Shown in pieces: positions 16,951-26,661 of a stretch of 64,000 bases of DNA. The stretch is from an uncultured Prevotella sp. (GTDB lineage: Bacteria; Bacteroidota; Bacteroidia; Bacteroidales; Bacteroidaceae). The translations under genes were made by a program, and so were the position numbers. Within the stretch, counting starts at the first letter, position 1. Each line of letters opens with the position of its first letter. The notes under the pieces were generated by a model. That model was not told the origin of the DNA. It did no database searches and saw only the letters and a program-made list of their open reading frames with translations. The stretch spans positions 1-64,000 of the forward strand of contig OMZO01000004.1 in assembly GCA_900315525.1 (NCBI GenBank), given 5' to 3'.

Positions 16951-17729
16951 GCAAGATTGCAATGATAGGCGCTGGCGCTATGGGCGGCGCCACCGTAGAA
17001 GGCCTCATCAAAGGCCAGTATTTCAAGAACGAGGACATCACCGTAGCCGACCCCAGCGAGGCCGTGATCGAAAAGTTTGCCCAGAAGGGTGTATCGGTGA
17101 CCACCGACAATCAGTTGGCCGCCGAGGGTGCAGACATCGTCTGTGTCGTCGTGAAGCCTTGGTTGGTCGAGAAGGTGCTCAAGGGTATCAAGGACGTGCT
17201 GAATCCGCAGAAGCAACTGCTGATCGTGATTGCAGCGGGTGTACCCTCGCAGAATATCAAGGAGTGGTTGGGCGAGCAGTGCCCCCCGCTGTTCCTGATC
17301 ATCCCCAACATCGCCATCGCCGAACTGTCATCGATGACCTTCATCGTACCCGTCGGCACCACAGAGGCCCAGACCAAGACCGTCGTCAGCATCTTCGACG
17401 AGATGGGCGACACGCTGATTACCGACGAACAGCATCTGGCAGCAGGCACAACCCTCGCCTCTTGCGGCATCGCCTACGCCATGCGCTATATCCGCGCGGC
17501 TTCTGAGGGTGGTGTAGAACTCGGTTTCAAGGCCGACGACGCCAAAAAGATCGTGATGCAGACGATGAAGGGTGCCGTCGATCTGTTGCAGGCCAGCGGC
17601 ATGCATCCTGAACAGGCTATCGACTTGGTGACCACGCCTGGTGGTGTCACCATCAAGGGCCTCAACGAGATGGAGCATGCAGGCTTCACCTCAGCCGTCA
17701 TCCGCGGCCTCAAAGCAGGAATGAAATAA
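16947..17729 (+). CDS. proC: Pyrroline-5-carboxylate reductase
   Basis: A 260-residue NAD(P)H-dependent enzyme for the last step of proline synthesis. The N-terminal Rossmann loop is IGAGAMGGA (residues 6-14), and the C-terminal signature VTTPGGVTIKGLNEME lies near 228-243. The start ATG overlaps the argD stop by 3 bases (16947-16950), so the two are coupled. The C-terminal helical domain normally forms the dimer or decamer interface. It is followed by a purine-rich AGTGAATAGTGAATAGTG spacer before the XRE gene. Confidence 0.95.
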   Translation: MSKIAMIGAGAMGGATVEGLIKGQYFKNEDITVADPSEAVIEKFAQKGVSVTTDNQLAAEGADIVCVVVKPWLVEKVLKGIKDVLNPQKQLLIVIAAGVPSQNIKEWLGEQCPPLFLIIPNIAIAELSSMTFIVPVGTTEAQTKTVVSIFDEMGDTLITDEQHLAAGTTLASCGIAYAMRYIRAASEGGVELGFKADDAKKIVMQTMKGAVDLLQASGMHPEQAIDLVTTPGGVTIKGLNEMEHAGFTSAVIRGLKAGMK

Positions 17730-17777
17730 AGGGAAGAGTGAATAGTGAATAGTGAAGAATTGAAGTAATATTAAGAT

Positions 17778-18335
17778 ATGGACGAACAATTGAAGCAAAT
17801 CGGCGAGCGTCTGCGCGGACTGCGCGACGTGCTCGACATCCCAGTGAGCGAGATGGCAGAGACCATCGGTATCTCTTCGGAGAAGTATGAGGATATAGAA
17901 AAGGGCGAGGCTGACATCACCATCTCGAACCTGATGAAGATCGCCAAGAAGTACGGTATCTCGACAGAGGAGCTGATCTTCGCCGAGACCCCCCACATGA
18001 AGAGCTACTTCGTGGTGCGCGACGGACAAGGCGTGAGCATCGAGCGCACCAAGGCGTATAAGTACCAGTCGCTGGTGTCTGGCTTCGTAGGCCACAAGGC
18101 CGACGTATTCATCGTGACCGTCGAGCCGAAGCCCGAGGCACATGTGGTCTATAAGAATACACACCCTGGACAGGAGTTCAATATGGTGCTGGAGGGTAAG
18201 ATGGAACTCTACATCGGTGGTAAGACCATCGTGCTGGAAGAGGGCGACTCCATCTACTTCGACTCCACCAAGCCCCACGGCATGCTGGCGGTAGGCAACA
18301 AACCCGTCAAATTCCTCGCATTTACAGTAGAATAA
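17778..18335 (+). CDS. XRE-family regulator with C-terminal cupin domain
   Basis: A 185-residue cytoplasmic protein. Residues about 7-62 form an XRE helix-turn-helix (IGERLRGLRDVLDIPVSEMA ... ISNLMKIAKKYGI). Residues about 105-183 form a cupin (HPGQEFNMVLEGKMELYIGG ... EEGDSIYFDSTKPHG). This layout is typical of small-molecule-responsive regulators. It lies 11 bp before the acyl-CoA synthetase gene, and the two are probably co-transcribed and functionally linked, as this pair often occurs together in Bacteroidales. The effector is unknown; a carboxylic acid or acyl-CoA handled by the synthetase is a reasonable guess. Confidence 0.85.
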   Translation: MDEQLKQIGERLRGLRDVLDIPVSEMAETIGISSEKYEDIEKGEADITISNLMKIAKKYGISTEELIFAETPHMKSYFVVRDGQGVSIERTKAYKYQSLVSGFVGHKADVFIVTVEPKPEAHVVYKNTHPGQEFNMVLEGKMELYIGGKTIVLEEGDSIYFDSTKPHGMLAVGNKPVKFLAFTVE

Positions 18336-18346
18336 ACACAAACACT

Positions 18347-20011
18347 ATGATAGAAAGATTTTTAAAACAGACGAAGTTCACGTCTGTTGAAGACTACAAC
18401 AAGAACCTGGAGTTCATCATCCCCGAGAACTTCAATTTCGCCTACGACGTGATGGACGCGTGGGCAGAGGAGGCCCCTGAGAAGCTGGCCATCCTGTGGA
18501 CAAACGATCAGGGCGAGGAGATTCGCACGACCTACGGTGAGCTGAAGGAGCAGTCGGATCAGGCCGCCAGTTACCTGATGTCGCTGGGCATCGGCAAGAA
18601 CGACCCCGTGATGCTCATCCTGAAGCGCCGCTATGAGTGGTGGGTGGTGATGCTCGCCCTCTGCAAGATCGGCGCCATCGTCATCCCAGCTACCCACATG
18701 CTGACAAAGAAGGATATCATCTATAGAAATACCCGTGCCTCAGTGAAGGCCATCATCTGTGTGGATGATCCCTACGTGGTAAGTCAGATTCAGGCCGCTA
18801 TGTCGGAGAGTCCGACGGTGAAGCAATATATCACAATCACCGATCACGGTAAGCCCATCCCCGAGGGTTTCCACGACTGGCAGACGGAATGGAAGCAGGC
18901 CCCGAAGTTTGAGAAACCCGCCTTCGTCAACTCCAACGACGACACGATGCTGATGTACTTCACCAGCGGCACCAGCGGAGAGCCCAAGATGGTGGCTCAC
19001 GACTATCTCTATGCGATGGGCCATCTCTCGACAGGCGTATTCTGGCACAACCTCCACGAAGGCTCACTCCACCTCACCGTAGCCGATACTGGCTGGGGTA
19101 AGGCCGTATGGGGCAAGTTCTACGGACAGTGGTTTGCTGGCGCGACAGTCTTCGTGTTCGACCATGAGAAGTTCAATGCCGACACGCTGCTGCGTCAGAT
19201 CGAGAAATACAAGGTGACCTCGTTCTGTGCACCTCCCACCATCTATCGTTTCATGATTCGCGAGGACCTCTCGAAGTACGACCTCTCGAGTCTCGAATAC
19301 TGTTGTACAGCTGGTGAAGCCCTGAACCCTGCCGTCTTCGACAAGTTCTACGAGAAGACAGGCATCAAGATGATGGAAGGCTTCGGACAGACAGAGACCA
19401 CGATGACCCTCGGCACCTTCCCCTGGATGGAGCCGAAACCCGGTTCGATGGGTATCCCCAACGCCCAGTACGACATCGACCTAATCCGTGCCGACGGTAC
19501 ACCTTGTGAGGATGGTGAGAAGGGCGAGATTGTGGTGCGTGTAGGCGACCGCAAGCCCATCGGCCTCTTCAAGGAGTACTACCGCGACCCAGAGCTCACC
19601 CGCGAGGCTTGGCACGACGGACTCTATCACACTGGTGATATGGCCTGGCGCGACGAAGACGGCTACTACTGGTTTGAGGGTCGTATCGACGACGTCATCA
19701 AATCGAGTGGCTACCGCATTGGTCCGTTCGAGGTAGAGAGTGCGCTGATGACCCACCCCGCTGTCGTAGAGTGCGCCATCACAGGTGTTCCCGACGACAT
19801 CCGCGGCATGGTGGTGAAGGCTACCGTCGTGCTGGGTAAGGAGTGGAAGGACAAAGCTGGCGACGACCTCGTCAAGGAACTGCAGCAGCACGTGAAGAAG
19901 GTGACTGCCCCCTATAAGTATCCTCGTATCGTCGAGTTCGTCGATGAACTGCCCAAGACCATCAGTGGCAAGATCCGTCGTGTGGAGATTCGCCAAAAGG
20001 ACGCGAAATGA
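18347..20011 (+). CDS. AMP-forming acyl-CoA synthetase (ACSM-like)
   Basis: A 554-residue member of the adenylate-forming family. The phosphate-binding loop is YFTSGTSGEPKM (about 205-216). EGFGQTETT (about 345-353) is the A5 motif, YHTGDMAWRDEDGYYWFEGR contains the A7/A8 core, and the catalytic lysine is in the C-terminal PKTISGKIRR. The pattern fits medium-chain or aryl acyl-CoA synthetases more than acetyl-CoA synthetase, which is longer. Its last four bases overlap proB (ATGA at 20008). The substrate cannot be read from the sequence, and why it sits among arginine/proline genes is unclear. Confidence 0.85.
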   Translation: MIERFLKQTKFTSVEDYNKNLEFIIPENFNFAYDVMDAWAEEAPEKLAILWTNDQGEEIRTTYGELKEQSDQAASYLMSLGIGKNDPVMLILKRRYEWWVVMLALCKIGAIVIPATHMLTKKDIIYRNTRASVKAIICVDDPYVVSQIQAAMSESPTVKQYITITDHGKPIPEGFHDWQTEWKQAPKFEKPAFVNSNDDTMLMYFTSGTSGEPKMVAHDYLYAMGHLSTGVFWHNLHEGSLHLTVADTGWGKAVWGKFYGQWFAGATVFVFDHEKFNADTLLRQIEKYKVTSFCAPPTIYRFMIREDLSKYDLSSLEYCCTAGEALNPAVFDKFYEKTGIKMMEGFGQTETTMTLGTFPWMEPKPGSMGIPNAQYDIDLIRADGTPCEDGEKGEIVVRVGDRKPIGLFKEYYRDPELTREAWHDGLYHTGDMAWRDEDGYYWFEGRIDDVIKSSGYRIGPFEVESALMTHPAVVECAITGVPDDIRGMVVKATVVLGKEWKDKAGDDLVKELQQHVKKVTAPYKYPRIVEFVDELPKTISGKIRRVEIRQKDAK

Positions 20012-20811
20012 GTAAGAGAATCGTTATTAAGGTAGGCTCGAACGTACTGACGAGACAGGACGGGAAGCTCGACGTCACCCGTATGTCGGCACTCGTCGAT
20101 CAGATAGCCTGGCTCAAGAAACAGGGGTACGAGGTGATTCTCGTTTCCTCTGGAGCTGTGGCCTGCGGACGACGTGAGTTGAAGGTTGACCACTCGCTCG
20201 ACTCAGTGGAGCAGCGCCAGTTGTACTCTGCCTTAGGACAAGTGAAGCTCATCGGACTTTACTACGACCTGTTCCGCGAGTTCGGCATCCATGTAGGTCA
20301 GGTACTGACGATGAAGGAGAATTTTCAGCCTGGCGAACAGTATGAGAACCAGCGTGCCTGCATGAAGGTGATGTTGGAAAACAACGTGCTGCCCATCGTC
20401 AATGAGAACGATACGGTAAGCGTCACAGAGCTGATGTTCACGGATAACGATGAGCTCAGTGGTCTGATTGCCCAGATGATGGACGCCGACACCCTCATAT
20501 TGCTCTCCAATATCGACGGTATCTACAATGGACATCCCGACGACCCGCAGTCGGAGATTATCCGCTGTGTGGCGCCAGGTACTGATCTGAGTCAGTATAT
20601 CAAGGTCGAGAAGAGCGCTTTCGGACGTGGTGGCATGCACTCGAAATACACCACCGCCAGCAAGGTATCACAGGCAGGCATCCGCGTGATTATCGCCAAC
20701 GGCGAACGTGAGAACATCCTGATCGACCTCATGGAGCATAAAGACGAAACACCACATACCGTGTTTGAGGTAAGAGTGAAAAGTGAAAAGGGAAAAGGGA
20801 TATGCAACTAA
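20008..20811 (+). CDS. proB: Glutamate 5-kinase (short form without PUA domain)
   Basis: A 267-residue amino-acid kinase phosphorylating glutamate for proline synthesis. Seen are KVGSNVLT at the N terminus, [10 protein letters not shown] (about 49-58), NENDTVSV (about 131-138) and GRGGMHSK (about 209-216). The E. coli enzyme has about 367 residues with a C-terminal PUA domain; here that domain is missing and the protein ends in a Lys-rich VKSEKGKG. The DNA for that tail is a GTGAAAAGTGAAAAGGG-type purine run like the spacers elsewhere in the cluster. It overlaps the synthetase gene by 4 bases and proA by 10. Confidence 0.93.
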   Translation: MSKRIVIKVGSNVLTRQDGKLDVTRMSALVDQIAWLKKQGYEVILVSSGAVACGRRELKVDHSLDSVEQRQLYSALGQVKLIGLYYDLFREFGIHVGQVLTMKENFQPGEQYENQRACMKVMLENNVLPIVNENDTVSVTELMFTDNDELSGLIAQMMDADTLILLSNIDGIYNGHPDDPQSEIIRCVAPGTDLSQYIKVEKSAFGRGGMHSKYTTASKVSQAGIRVIIANGERENILIDLMEHKDETPHTVFEVRVKSEKGKGICN

Positions 20812-22043
20812 AAGAGACATTTGAACGCGTGAAGAAAGCCAGCAAGCGTCTGGCACTGCTGAGCGACGCCCAGCGCAATGACATCCTGAATGCCGTTGCC
20901 GACGCCATCATCGCCCAGCAAGACCGCATCTTGAAGGCAAACAGTGAGGATCTGGCCAAGATGGAACAGACAAATCCGCTTTATGACCGTCTGCAACTGA
21001 CCCCAGAGCGTCTGAAAGGGATCGCTGGGGATATGCGTAACGTAGCAACACTGCCCACACCATTGGGACACATCACCAAGCAGAAGACCCTGCCCAACGG
21101 TCTGCGTCTCTGTCGTGTCAGCGTACCCTTTGGCGTCATCGGCATGATCTACGAAGCCCGCCCGAATGTCACGTTCGATGTCTTCTCCCTCTGTTTTAAG
21201 AGTGGTAATGCCTGTGTGCTGAAAGGAGGCAAGGACGCCGACTGTTCGAATCGCGAGGAGGTGGCCTTGATTCACGAGGTGCTCCAGCAATTCGGCGTAT
21301 CGGAAGACGTCGTTGCCCTGCTGCCTGCAACCCACGAGGCTACAGGCGAGATGCTGAACGCTGTCGGCTATATCGACCTCTGCATTCCACGTGGCGGCAG
21401 AAAGCTTATCGACTTCGTGCGTGATACAGCCCGTGTGCCAGTGATCGAGACGGGAGCAGGTGTGGTGAACACTTACTTCGACAAGGACGGTGACTTGGAA
21501 ATGGGCAAGGCGATCATCAATAATGCCAAGACCCGTCGTGTGAGCGTCTGCAACGCTCTCGACTGTCTGCTCATCCATGAGCGTCGTCTCAGTGACCTGC
21601 CCGCCCTCTGCCAGCAGATGGCCGAGAAACAGGTCATCATCTACGCAGACGACAAGGCCTACGCCGCTCTCAACGGCCAATACCCCCATCTGGAGCACGC
21701 CACAGAGGAAAGCTTCGGCACAGAGTTCATGGATTACAAACTGGCCATCAAGACCGTCGCCTCACTCGATGAGGCACTGACACATATCGATGAGAACGGC
21801 AGTGGACACAGTGAGGCCATCATCACCCAAGACGAGCAGGCAGCGCGCCAATTCCAGACGCACGTCGATGCAGCCTGCGTCTATTGGAACGCACCTACCT
21901 CCTTCACCGATGGTGCCCAATTTGGACTCGGAGCCGAAATCGGCATCTCAACTCAGAAACTGGGTCCTCGCGGCCCAATGGCCCTTGAAGAGATCTGCAC
22001 CTATAAGTGGCTCATCGAGGGCGAAGGACAAACACGTCCTTAA
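20802..22043 (+). CDS. proA: Glutamate-5-semialdehyde dehydrogenase
   Basis: A 413-residue enzyme reducing glutamyl-5-phosphate to the semialdehyde. It shows [20 protein letters not shown] (about 107-126), [11 protein letters not shown] and the catalytic-cysteine segment [12 protein letters not shown] (about 246-257). Length is normal. Its first 10 bases overlap proB, so the two subunits of the glutamate-to-semialdehyde step are coupled. The 30-bp spacer after it is the AAAAGGTAAAAAAGTAAAAAGG element also seen before argG and ddl. Confidence 0.95.
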   Translation: MQLKETFERVKKASKRLALLSDAQRNDILNAVADAIIAQQDRILKANSEDLAKMEQTNPLYDRLQLTPERLKGIAGDMRNVATLPTPLGHITKQKTLPNGLRLCRVSVPFGVIGMIYEARPNVTFDVFSLCFKSGNACVLKGGKDADCSNREEVALIHEVLQQFGVSEDVVALLPATHEATGEMLNAVGYIDLCIPRGGRKLIDFVRDTARVPVIETGAGVVNTYFDKDGDLEMGKAIINNAKTRRVSVCNALDCLLIHERRLSDLPALCQQMAEKQVIIYADDKAYAALNGQYPHLEHATEESFGTEFMDYKLAIKTVASLDEALTHIDENGSGHSEAIITQDEQAARQFQTHVDAACVYWNAPTSFTDGAQFGLGAEIGISTQKLGPRGPMALEEICTYKWLIEGEGQTRP

Positions 22044-22073
22044 AAGGTAAAAAAGTAAAAAGGTAAAAAATAT

Positions 22074-23036
22074 ATGAGAACATTTATTAATGTAGAGGAT
22101 ATCGGCCCATTGGAGAAAGCAATGGCCGAAGCAATGGAAATCAAGAACGACCGTTACAAATATCAGCATCTGGGCAAGAACAAGACCCTGATGATGATCT
22201 TTTTCAACAACTCGCTGCGCACCCGTCTGTCCACCCAGAAGGCAGCCATGAACCTGGGCATGAACGTCATCGTGCTCGACGTGAATGCTGGTGCCTGGAA
22301 ACTGGAGACGGAACGTGGCGTCATCATGGACGGAGACAAGTCGGAGCACTTGCTGGAGGCTATTCCCGTGATGGGCTGCTACTGCGACCTGATCGGCGTA
22401 CGCAGCTTTGCAGGACTGACAGACCGCGAGTACGACTACGCAGAGACTGTGCTGCAGCAGTTCATCAAATACAGCGGACGCCCTGTGTTCGCGATGGAAA
22501 CGGCAACCGTACACCCCCTTCAGGCTTTTGCCGACCTCATCACTATCGAGGAGTATAAGACGGTGAAACGCCCAAAGGTCGTGCTGACTTGGGCCCCTCA
22601 CTGTCGGGCTCTTCCCCAGGCCGTTCCCAATAGCTTTGCTCAGTGGATGAATGCGGCTGATGTCGATTTCGTCATCACCCACCCCGAGGGCTATGAGCTC
22701 GATCCGAAGTTTGTAGGCAATGCCCGTGTGGAATACGACCAGAAGAAAGCCTTCGAAGGCGCAGACTTCATCTATGCCAAGAACTGGAGTAACCCAGGCG
22801 TGACCAACCCAGCAGACTACGGTAAGATTACCTCAAAGGATATGTCGTGGACTGTTGACACAGAACACATGTCATGGACCAACAACGGTAAGTTCATGCA
22901 CTGTCTGCCCGTTCGTCGTAACCTCATCGTTACAGACGACGTCATTGAGTCGCCCAACTCCATCGTCATCCCTGAGGCAGCCAACCGCGAGATCAGCTGT
23001 TCGGTAGTCATCAAACGAATGCTTGAAGCACTTTAA
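22074..23036 (+). CDS. argF': N-succinylornithine carbamoyltransferase (ArgF' type)
   Basis: A 320-residue transcarbamylase. The carbamoyl-phosphate site is SLRTR (residues 47-51, in FNNSLRTRLSTQ), and HCLPVRR (about 281-287) is the second conserved segment. It belongs to the acylornithine branch, not to classical ornithine carbamoyltransferase. The residue that sets acyl preference is Glu92 in Xanthomonas acetylornithine enzyme and Pro90 in the Bacteroides fragilis succinylornithine enzyme. Here it appears to be Ser90 (MDGDKSEHLLEA). Replacing the Glu by Ser is among the changes reported to switch preference to the succinyl substrate, so succinylornithine is predicted. The alignment was made by eye. 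Confidence 0.88.
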   Translation: MRTFINVEDIGPLEKAMAEAMEIKNDRYKYQHLGKNKTLMMIFFNNSLRTRLSTQKAAMNLGMNVIVLDVNAGAWKLETERGVIMDGDKSEHLLEAIPVMGCYCDLIGVRSFAGLTDREYDYAETVLQQFIKYSGRPVFAMETATVHPLQAFADLITIEEYKTVKRPKVVLTWAPHCRALPQAVPNSFAQWMNAADVDFVITHPEGYELDPKFVGNARVEYDQKKAFEGADFIYAKNWSNPGVTNPADYGKITSKDMSWTVDTEHMSWTNNGKFMHCLPVRRNLIVTDDVIESPNSIVIPEAANREISCSVVIKRMLEAL

Positions 23037-23053
23037 GATAAGGGTTACGGCCA

Positions 23054-24370
23054 TTACCTCTTCTCGGCAGCCGCCTTGCGCAGCTGTTCATAGTCGTCGA
23101 TTTTTTTTAGGTAATGCGTGCGGAAATCTTTCCAATGATAATAAGGGGCTACGTCTGTCGGAATAGGCAGCGTGGCCTCTTTCTCGTTCAGCAGCACTTT
23201 GAAAAGCACATCCTCATCATGGATATCCTTACGGTAGAAGATAAACTGCAAGTTGGAGCCCATAGGGAACACCTTAGACGCCCACCAGCCATTCTTCTCC
23301 ACCTCCTCCAGATTGCTGGTTTCGAAGTCGAAACCATTGATACCTATCAGACAAGTGAGTGGCAGCAATACCGTCTCATGTCCAAAACGCAACTGCACCC
23401 CAGGCCGTTCCATCTTGAAGTGATCATCTGCATCACTGATAATCTGTCGCAGCAGATAGCGCTGGGTATAGGGCTGATGACCGCCATTCAGCGGACAAGG
23501 CCCATGCATCAGATACCACCACACATTCTCCCATTGCCAAAGACGGTAGATCTCCTTGGCTGTGAAGATGTCTGTCAGATAGGTCTCCTTGTAGAGATGC
23601 GTATTCATCTGGAACAATCCCATCTTGATGAGATAGTAGTTCAGCCAGATATCACTAATCACCCCTTTGACAGAATCAGGATGGACGAACAAGAGATCCA
23701 TCAGGCGTTCATTATGCTTTCGCGAGCTCATATACTCATCATAGGGAGTCTTTGCATCACCCCCCATACCATTCTTCCGCAAAACCGGATCCTGATGGTT
23801 CATATACCACATATCTTCCTGAGAAGCCTTCATCGAGATACGCAACTCGGGATTGTTCATCGTCATCACATTAAGGGCGGCACCCATTGACAGGATACAA
23901 CGAGGAACAATCGTACTACGGGCGTCCACGATGGCTGGTCCCTCAAACACCTCAGGGAAATTCTCCATCATGCGTCGAGCGATGCCACGATGCTGCTTCT
24001 GCCCAAAACTGGTCAGGTCGCCCCAATGTTTCTCCGTATCAGCAAAGATGACCCGCATCACTTTTAGTGCCTTCTTGCCCACATCTGTCAGTTCGTTCAT
24101 ACTGTCAGCCTTACAGAGCATATTATAGGGGATATCAAACCCCTTACGATTTTCAATATAGCGAGAGCCGTGACGCCCATAATGCGAGATATAGAACGGC
24201 ACTTTTCCTTCAGGAGCTGGCGTCAGAACAGGCAGTGCAGTATCAGGATAGATACTGTAGTTACTGGCCGCAAAGCTACGATTAGCCTTGATGATCTCGA
24301 GAGCCTGCTGAGCATGACCAGCGGCAATCGACAGCCACAGTAAGCAAAGGGTCAATAGTCTATTTCTCAT
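23054..24370 (-). CDS. Secreted histidine-phosphatase-family enzyme (MINPP/phytase-like)
   Basis: A 438-residue secreted protein. I choose the start at 24370 (MRNRLLTLC), because the signal peptide ending AGHAQ then sits at the N terminus and the gene overlaps the upstream stop by 11 bases. The catalytic RHGSR is at residues 66-70, with His67 the phosphate acceptor. The C-terminal proton-donor motif appears as GHE (RFGHETVLLP), like the HAE of multiple inositol polyphosphate phosphatases. Periplasmic or surface release of phosphate from inositol phosphates or other esters is a reasonable guess. It is similar throughout to the C-terminal half of the upstream gene, a tandem duplication. It converges on argF' with 17 bp between stops. 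Confidence 0.8.
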   Translation of the reverse strand: MRNRLLTLCLLWLSIAAGHAQQALEIIKANRSFAASNYSIYPDTALPVLTPAPEGKVPFYISHYGRHGSRYIENRKGFDIPYNMLCKADSMNELTDVGKKALKVMRVIFADTEKHWGDLTSFGQKQHRGIARRMMENFPEVFEGPAIVDARSTIVPRCILSMGAALNVMTMNNPELRISMKASQEDMWYMNHQDPVLRKNGMGGDAKTPYDEYMSSRKHNERLMDLLFVHPDSVKGVISDIWLNYYLIKMGLFQMNTHLYKETYLTDIFTAKEIYRLWQWENVWWYLMHGPCPLNGGHQPYTQRYLLRQIISDADDHFKMERPGVQLRFGHETVLLPLTCLIGINGFDFETSNLEEVEKNGWWASKVFPMGSNLQFIFYRKDIHDEDVLFKVLLNEKEATLPIPTDVAPYYHWKDFRTHYLKKIDDYEQLRKAAAEKR

Positions 24371-26552
24371 ACGGCTCCAGTATTTTCTGATAATATGAAT
24401 AGAAGTCACTCAGATGATAATAGGGAGCTACATCCGTCGGTAAGGGGAGCGTAGCTTCCTCTTCATTGAGAAGGACCTGCATCAACACATCCTTGTCATC
24501 AGGATTCCTACGATAGAGAATAAACTGGAGATTGGCCCCCATCGGACAGAGCCGATAGTCAGCCCACCCTTTCTTTTCGAGTGACTCCAGATGGTCGGTA
24601 GCCAGCCCATAGCCGTTGACGCCTAACAAACAGACAAATGGGACGAAACTGGTCTCGTCGGTAAAATGGAAGATGGCCGTCGGCTTCGTCTTCAAGGCTG
24701 TGTCAGCACAGTAAAAACAGTTACGCAGCAGCTGATGCTGCAAAGCCTGCTTCTTCTCCGCATGATGCACATAACCACCATAATTGAAATACCACCAGGC
24801 GTTCTGCTTCTTCCAAAGGCTATGGATTTCATCCTTGGTGAACAGGTCGTACAAGGTGACCTGCCCCGCGAGTCGTGTATTCTGGATATTACCAGCCACC
24901 TTGAAGAGCTGATCACTGAGCGTCGTGGCATCCACATGAGCACGCACATAGTCTGTATCACTGAAGAGCAGCTGTGCAAGCCGACTTCCATCACTATACT
25001 TGCGGGCGAAGGCATCATAGGCCTGCAGGGCTGCAGAGTCTCCCCTGACGGCAAGACGGCTTACATCCTGATGATTGAGATAATAAGAGAACTCCTGACT
25101 GGCATTGCGATAGACACGAATACGCGTAAACTTAGCAATCTGGTTCATCGTATATTCCATAGATAACAATGAACACGTCGTCCGCAGGCTACGCGCCCCA
25201 AGATGATAGGCATCCTGACAGAAGATCTCTGGGAAGCGCTCTGCCATCCGCCACGCAATCCCCCTCAACTGACTAACACCCACATCAGTCAATTCTCCCC
25301 AATGGTTGTAGGCATCGTTGCGTATCTTTGTCAGACAACCGAGCACATCACGTCCGAGCGGTGTCAGTTTTCCAACGCTATCAGCGCTGGCAAGTACTTT
25401 ATATGGGGCATCATAGTCACTCGGCTTGCTGAGATAGCAAGATCCGTGACGCCCGTAATAAATCATCGCAAAAGGCTTCTTGTCCTGCGGTGCAGGCGTC
25501 AAGGGGCGCAGTGATTGTCTGGGGTAAGCCATTCCGCAACCCGCAGAGCGCTCGACATCCTGAATCAACTCTTCCTCCACAGGCTGAGGGCCCTTAACAT
25601 CCCGAAAATAGGAAGCCACACGGTCGGCAATGTTCTTCTGGATATATGGACGATAGAACCGTAGTTCGAAATTATGATAGTTACCCGGCATCCCAATGAC
25701 TGGCAGGACCTCATCCGTCTCGAATCCTTTCACAATCAACAGACGGCTGTCTGGGTCACATCTGACGGTGAGGGTATCACTCTTTTCCGGGGATTGGTAC
25801 ACGAAAGAGGCTGCCACCGAATCCCTCTGCCAGTTGACAGGATTAATGCACAGTTGATTACCATCCGTTATAAGCGGAATGGCTTTTTCCGGCGATGCCA
25901 CAGAATTGAAGCCGACGGTTACGCCCCAGTCCGTCGCTCCCCGTGCAGGCCGGAGGAGCGGTATGTCAGCCAGATCCTCCTTTGTTACCTTATAGCCAAT
26001 CACATAGGCAGCAACCATCCTGCAGGCGATGCTGTCAGGCATCTCCCGCATCAGTTCCACGACCGCAGCAGCACCCTGACTATAGCCTGCCAGCACAAAG
26101 GGCCTGCCCTGATTGAAATGCGTCAGGTAATACTGCCAACTGCGCTTCACGTCCTCAATGGCTCTTGATGTACGTGCCGCCGCAAGTTCCGGTGAAACAA
26201 AACTGTTCATGGAAGCCTGCCGATAGAAGGGAGAATAATAGTTCAGCTTACCCGTATAGAAAGAATCGACAGCCGCCATTTCCACAAGCATCTGACTACG
26301 CTGCAGAGGATCGTATGTGTTGGCATAGTGGCAGGTATCCTTTGCTTCCAGATGGTCGCCCGTCTCAGTAGAGATAATATAGAAGATGTCTGCCGTTCCC
26401 TTCTGATCATGGATATACCATTGAGACGGCTCCTCATAACGAGGGGTCGGCGGCATCAACTCTGAATTCACTGATTGCACATCCCAAGAGGAAATCGTAA
26501 GTGCCAGTGCAGTACAAATCAATGGTATCAAAATGGTCCGAAACCTACTCAT
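24360..26552 (-). CDS. DUF3089 hydrolase fused to a degenerate histidine-phosphatase domain
   Basis: A 730-residue protein from the start at 26552 (MSRFRTILIPLICTALALTI, a signal peptide or anchor). Upstream in-frame ATGs fall within the promoter. Residues about 30-325 match the DUF3089 alpha/beta-hydrolase pattern with nucleophile elbow GYSQG (156-160, Ser158). Residues about 345-730 match the neighbouring histidine phosphatase. Two key residues are changed there: RHGSR becomes RHGSC (Cys372), and the GHE proton donor becomes TDE. The second domain is therefore probably not a working phosphatase of the usual kind. The fusion order hydrolase-phosphatase and the tandem paralogue suggest both act on one phosphorylated, acylated substrate; that is inference. 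Confidence 0.8.
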   Translation of the reverse strand: MSRFRTILIPLICTALALTISSWDVQSVNSELMPPTPRYEEPSQWYIHDQKGTADIFYIISTETGDHLEAKDTCHYANTYDPLQRSQMLVEMAAVDSFYTGKLNYYSPFYRQASMNSFVSPELAAARTSRAIEDVKRSWQYYLTHFNQGRPFVLAGYSQGAAAVVELMREMPDSIACRMVAAYVIGYKVTKEDLADIPLLRPARGATDWGVTVGFNSVASPEKAIPLITDGNQLCINPVNWQRDSVAASFVYQSPEKSDTLTVRCDPDSRLLIVKGFETDEVLPVIGMPGNYHNFELRFYRPYIQKNIADRVASYFRDVKGPQPVEEELIQDVERSAGCGMAYPRQSLRPLTPAPQDKKPFAMIYYGRHGSCYLSKPSDYDAPYKVLASADSVGKLTPLGRDVLGCLTKIRNDAYNHWGELTDVGVSQLRGIAWRMAERFPEIFCQDAYHLGARSLRTTCSLLSMEYTMNQIAKFTRIRVYRNASQEFSYYLNHQDVSRLAVRGDSAALQAYDAFARKYSDGSRLAQLLFSDTDYVRAHVDATTLSDQLFKVAGNIQNTRLAGQVTLYDLFTKDEIHSLWKKQNAWWYFNYGGYVHHAEKKQALQHQLLRNCFYCADTALKTKPTAIFHFTDETSFVPFVCLLGVNGYGLATDHLESLEKKGWADYRLCPMGANLQFILYRRNPDDKDVLMQVLLNEEEATLPLPTDVAPYYHLSDFYSYYQKILEPYEK

Positions 26553-26579
26553 ACGCCTAAAAGGAAAAGTTTTTGACTG

Positions 26580-26611
26580 CAAAAATACAAATTTCATCCG
26601 TAATGTACAAA
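26580..26611 (-). promoter_or_regulatory. Promoter of the DUF3089-phosphatase genes
   Basis: On the minus strand TTTG (26608-26611) and TATTTTTG (26580-26587) are separated by exactly 20 bp. A divergent -7 box TAATTTTG at 26631-26638 serves the threonine aldolase gene on the plus strand. Confidence 0.7.
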
Positions 26612-26661
26612 TAAATCGGGAAACTTTGTGTAATTTTGCAGGCAAAATAAAATAAAAGAAC

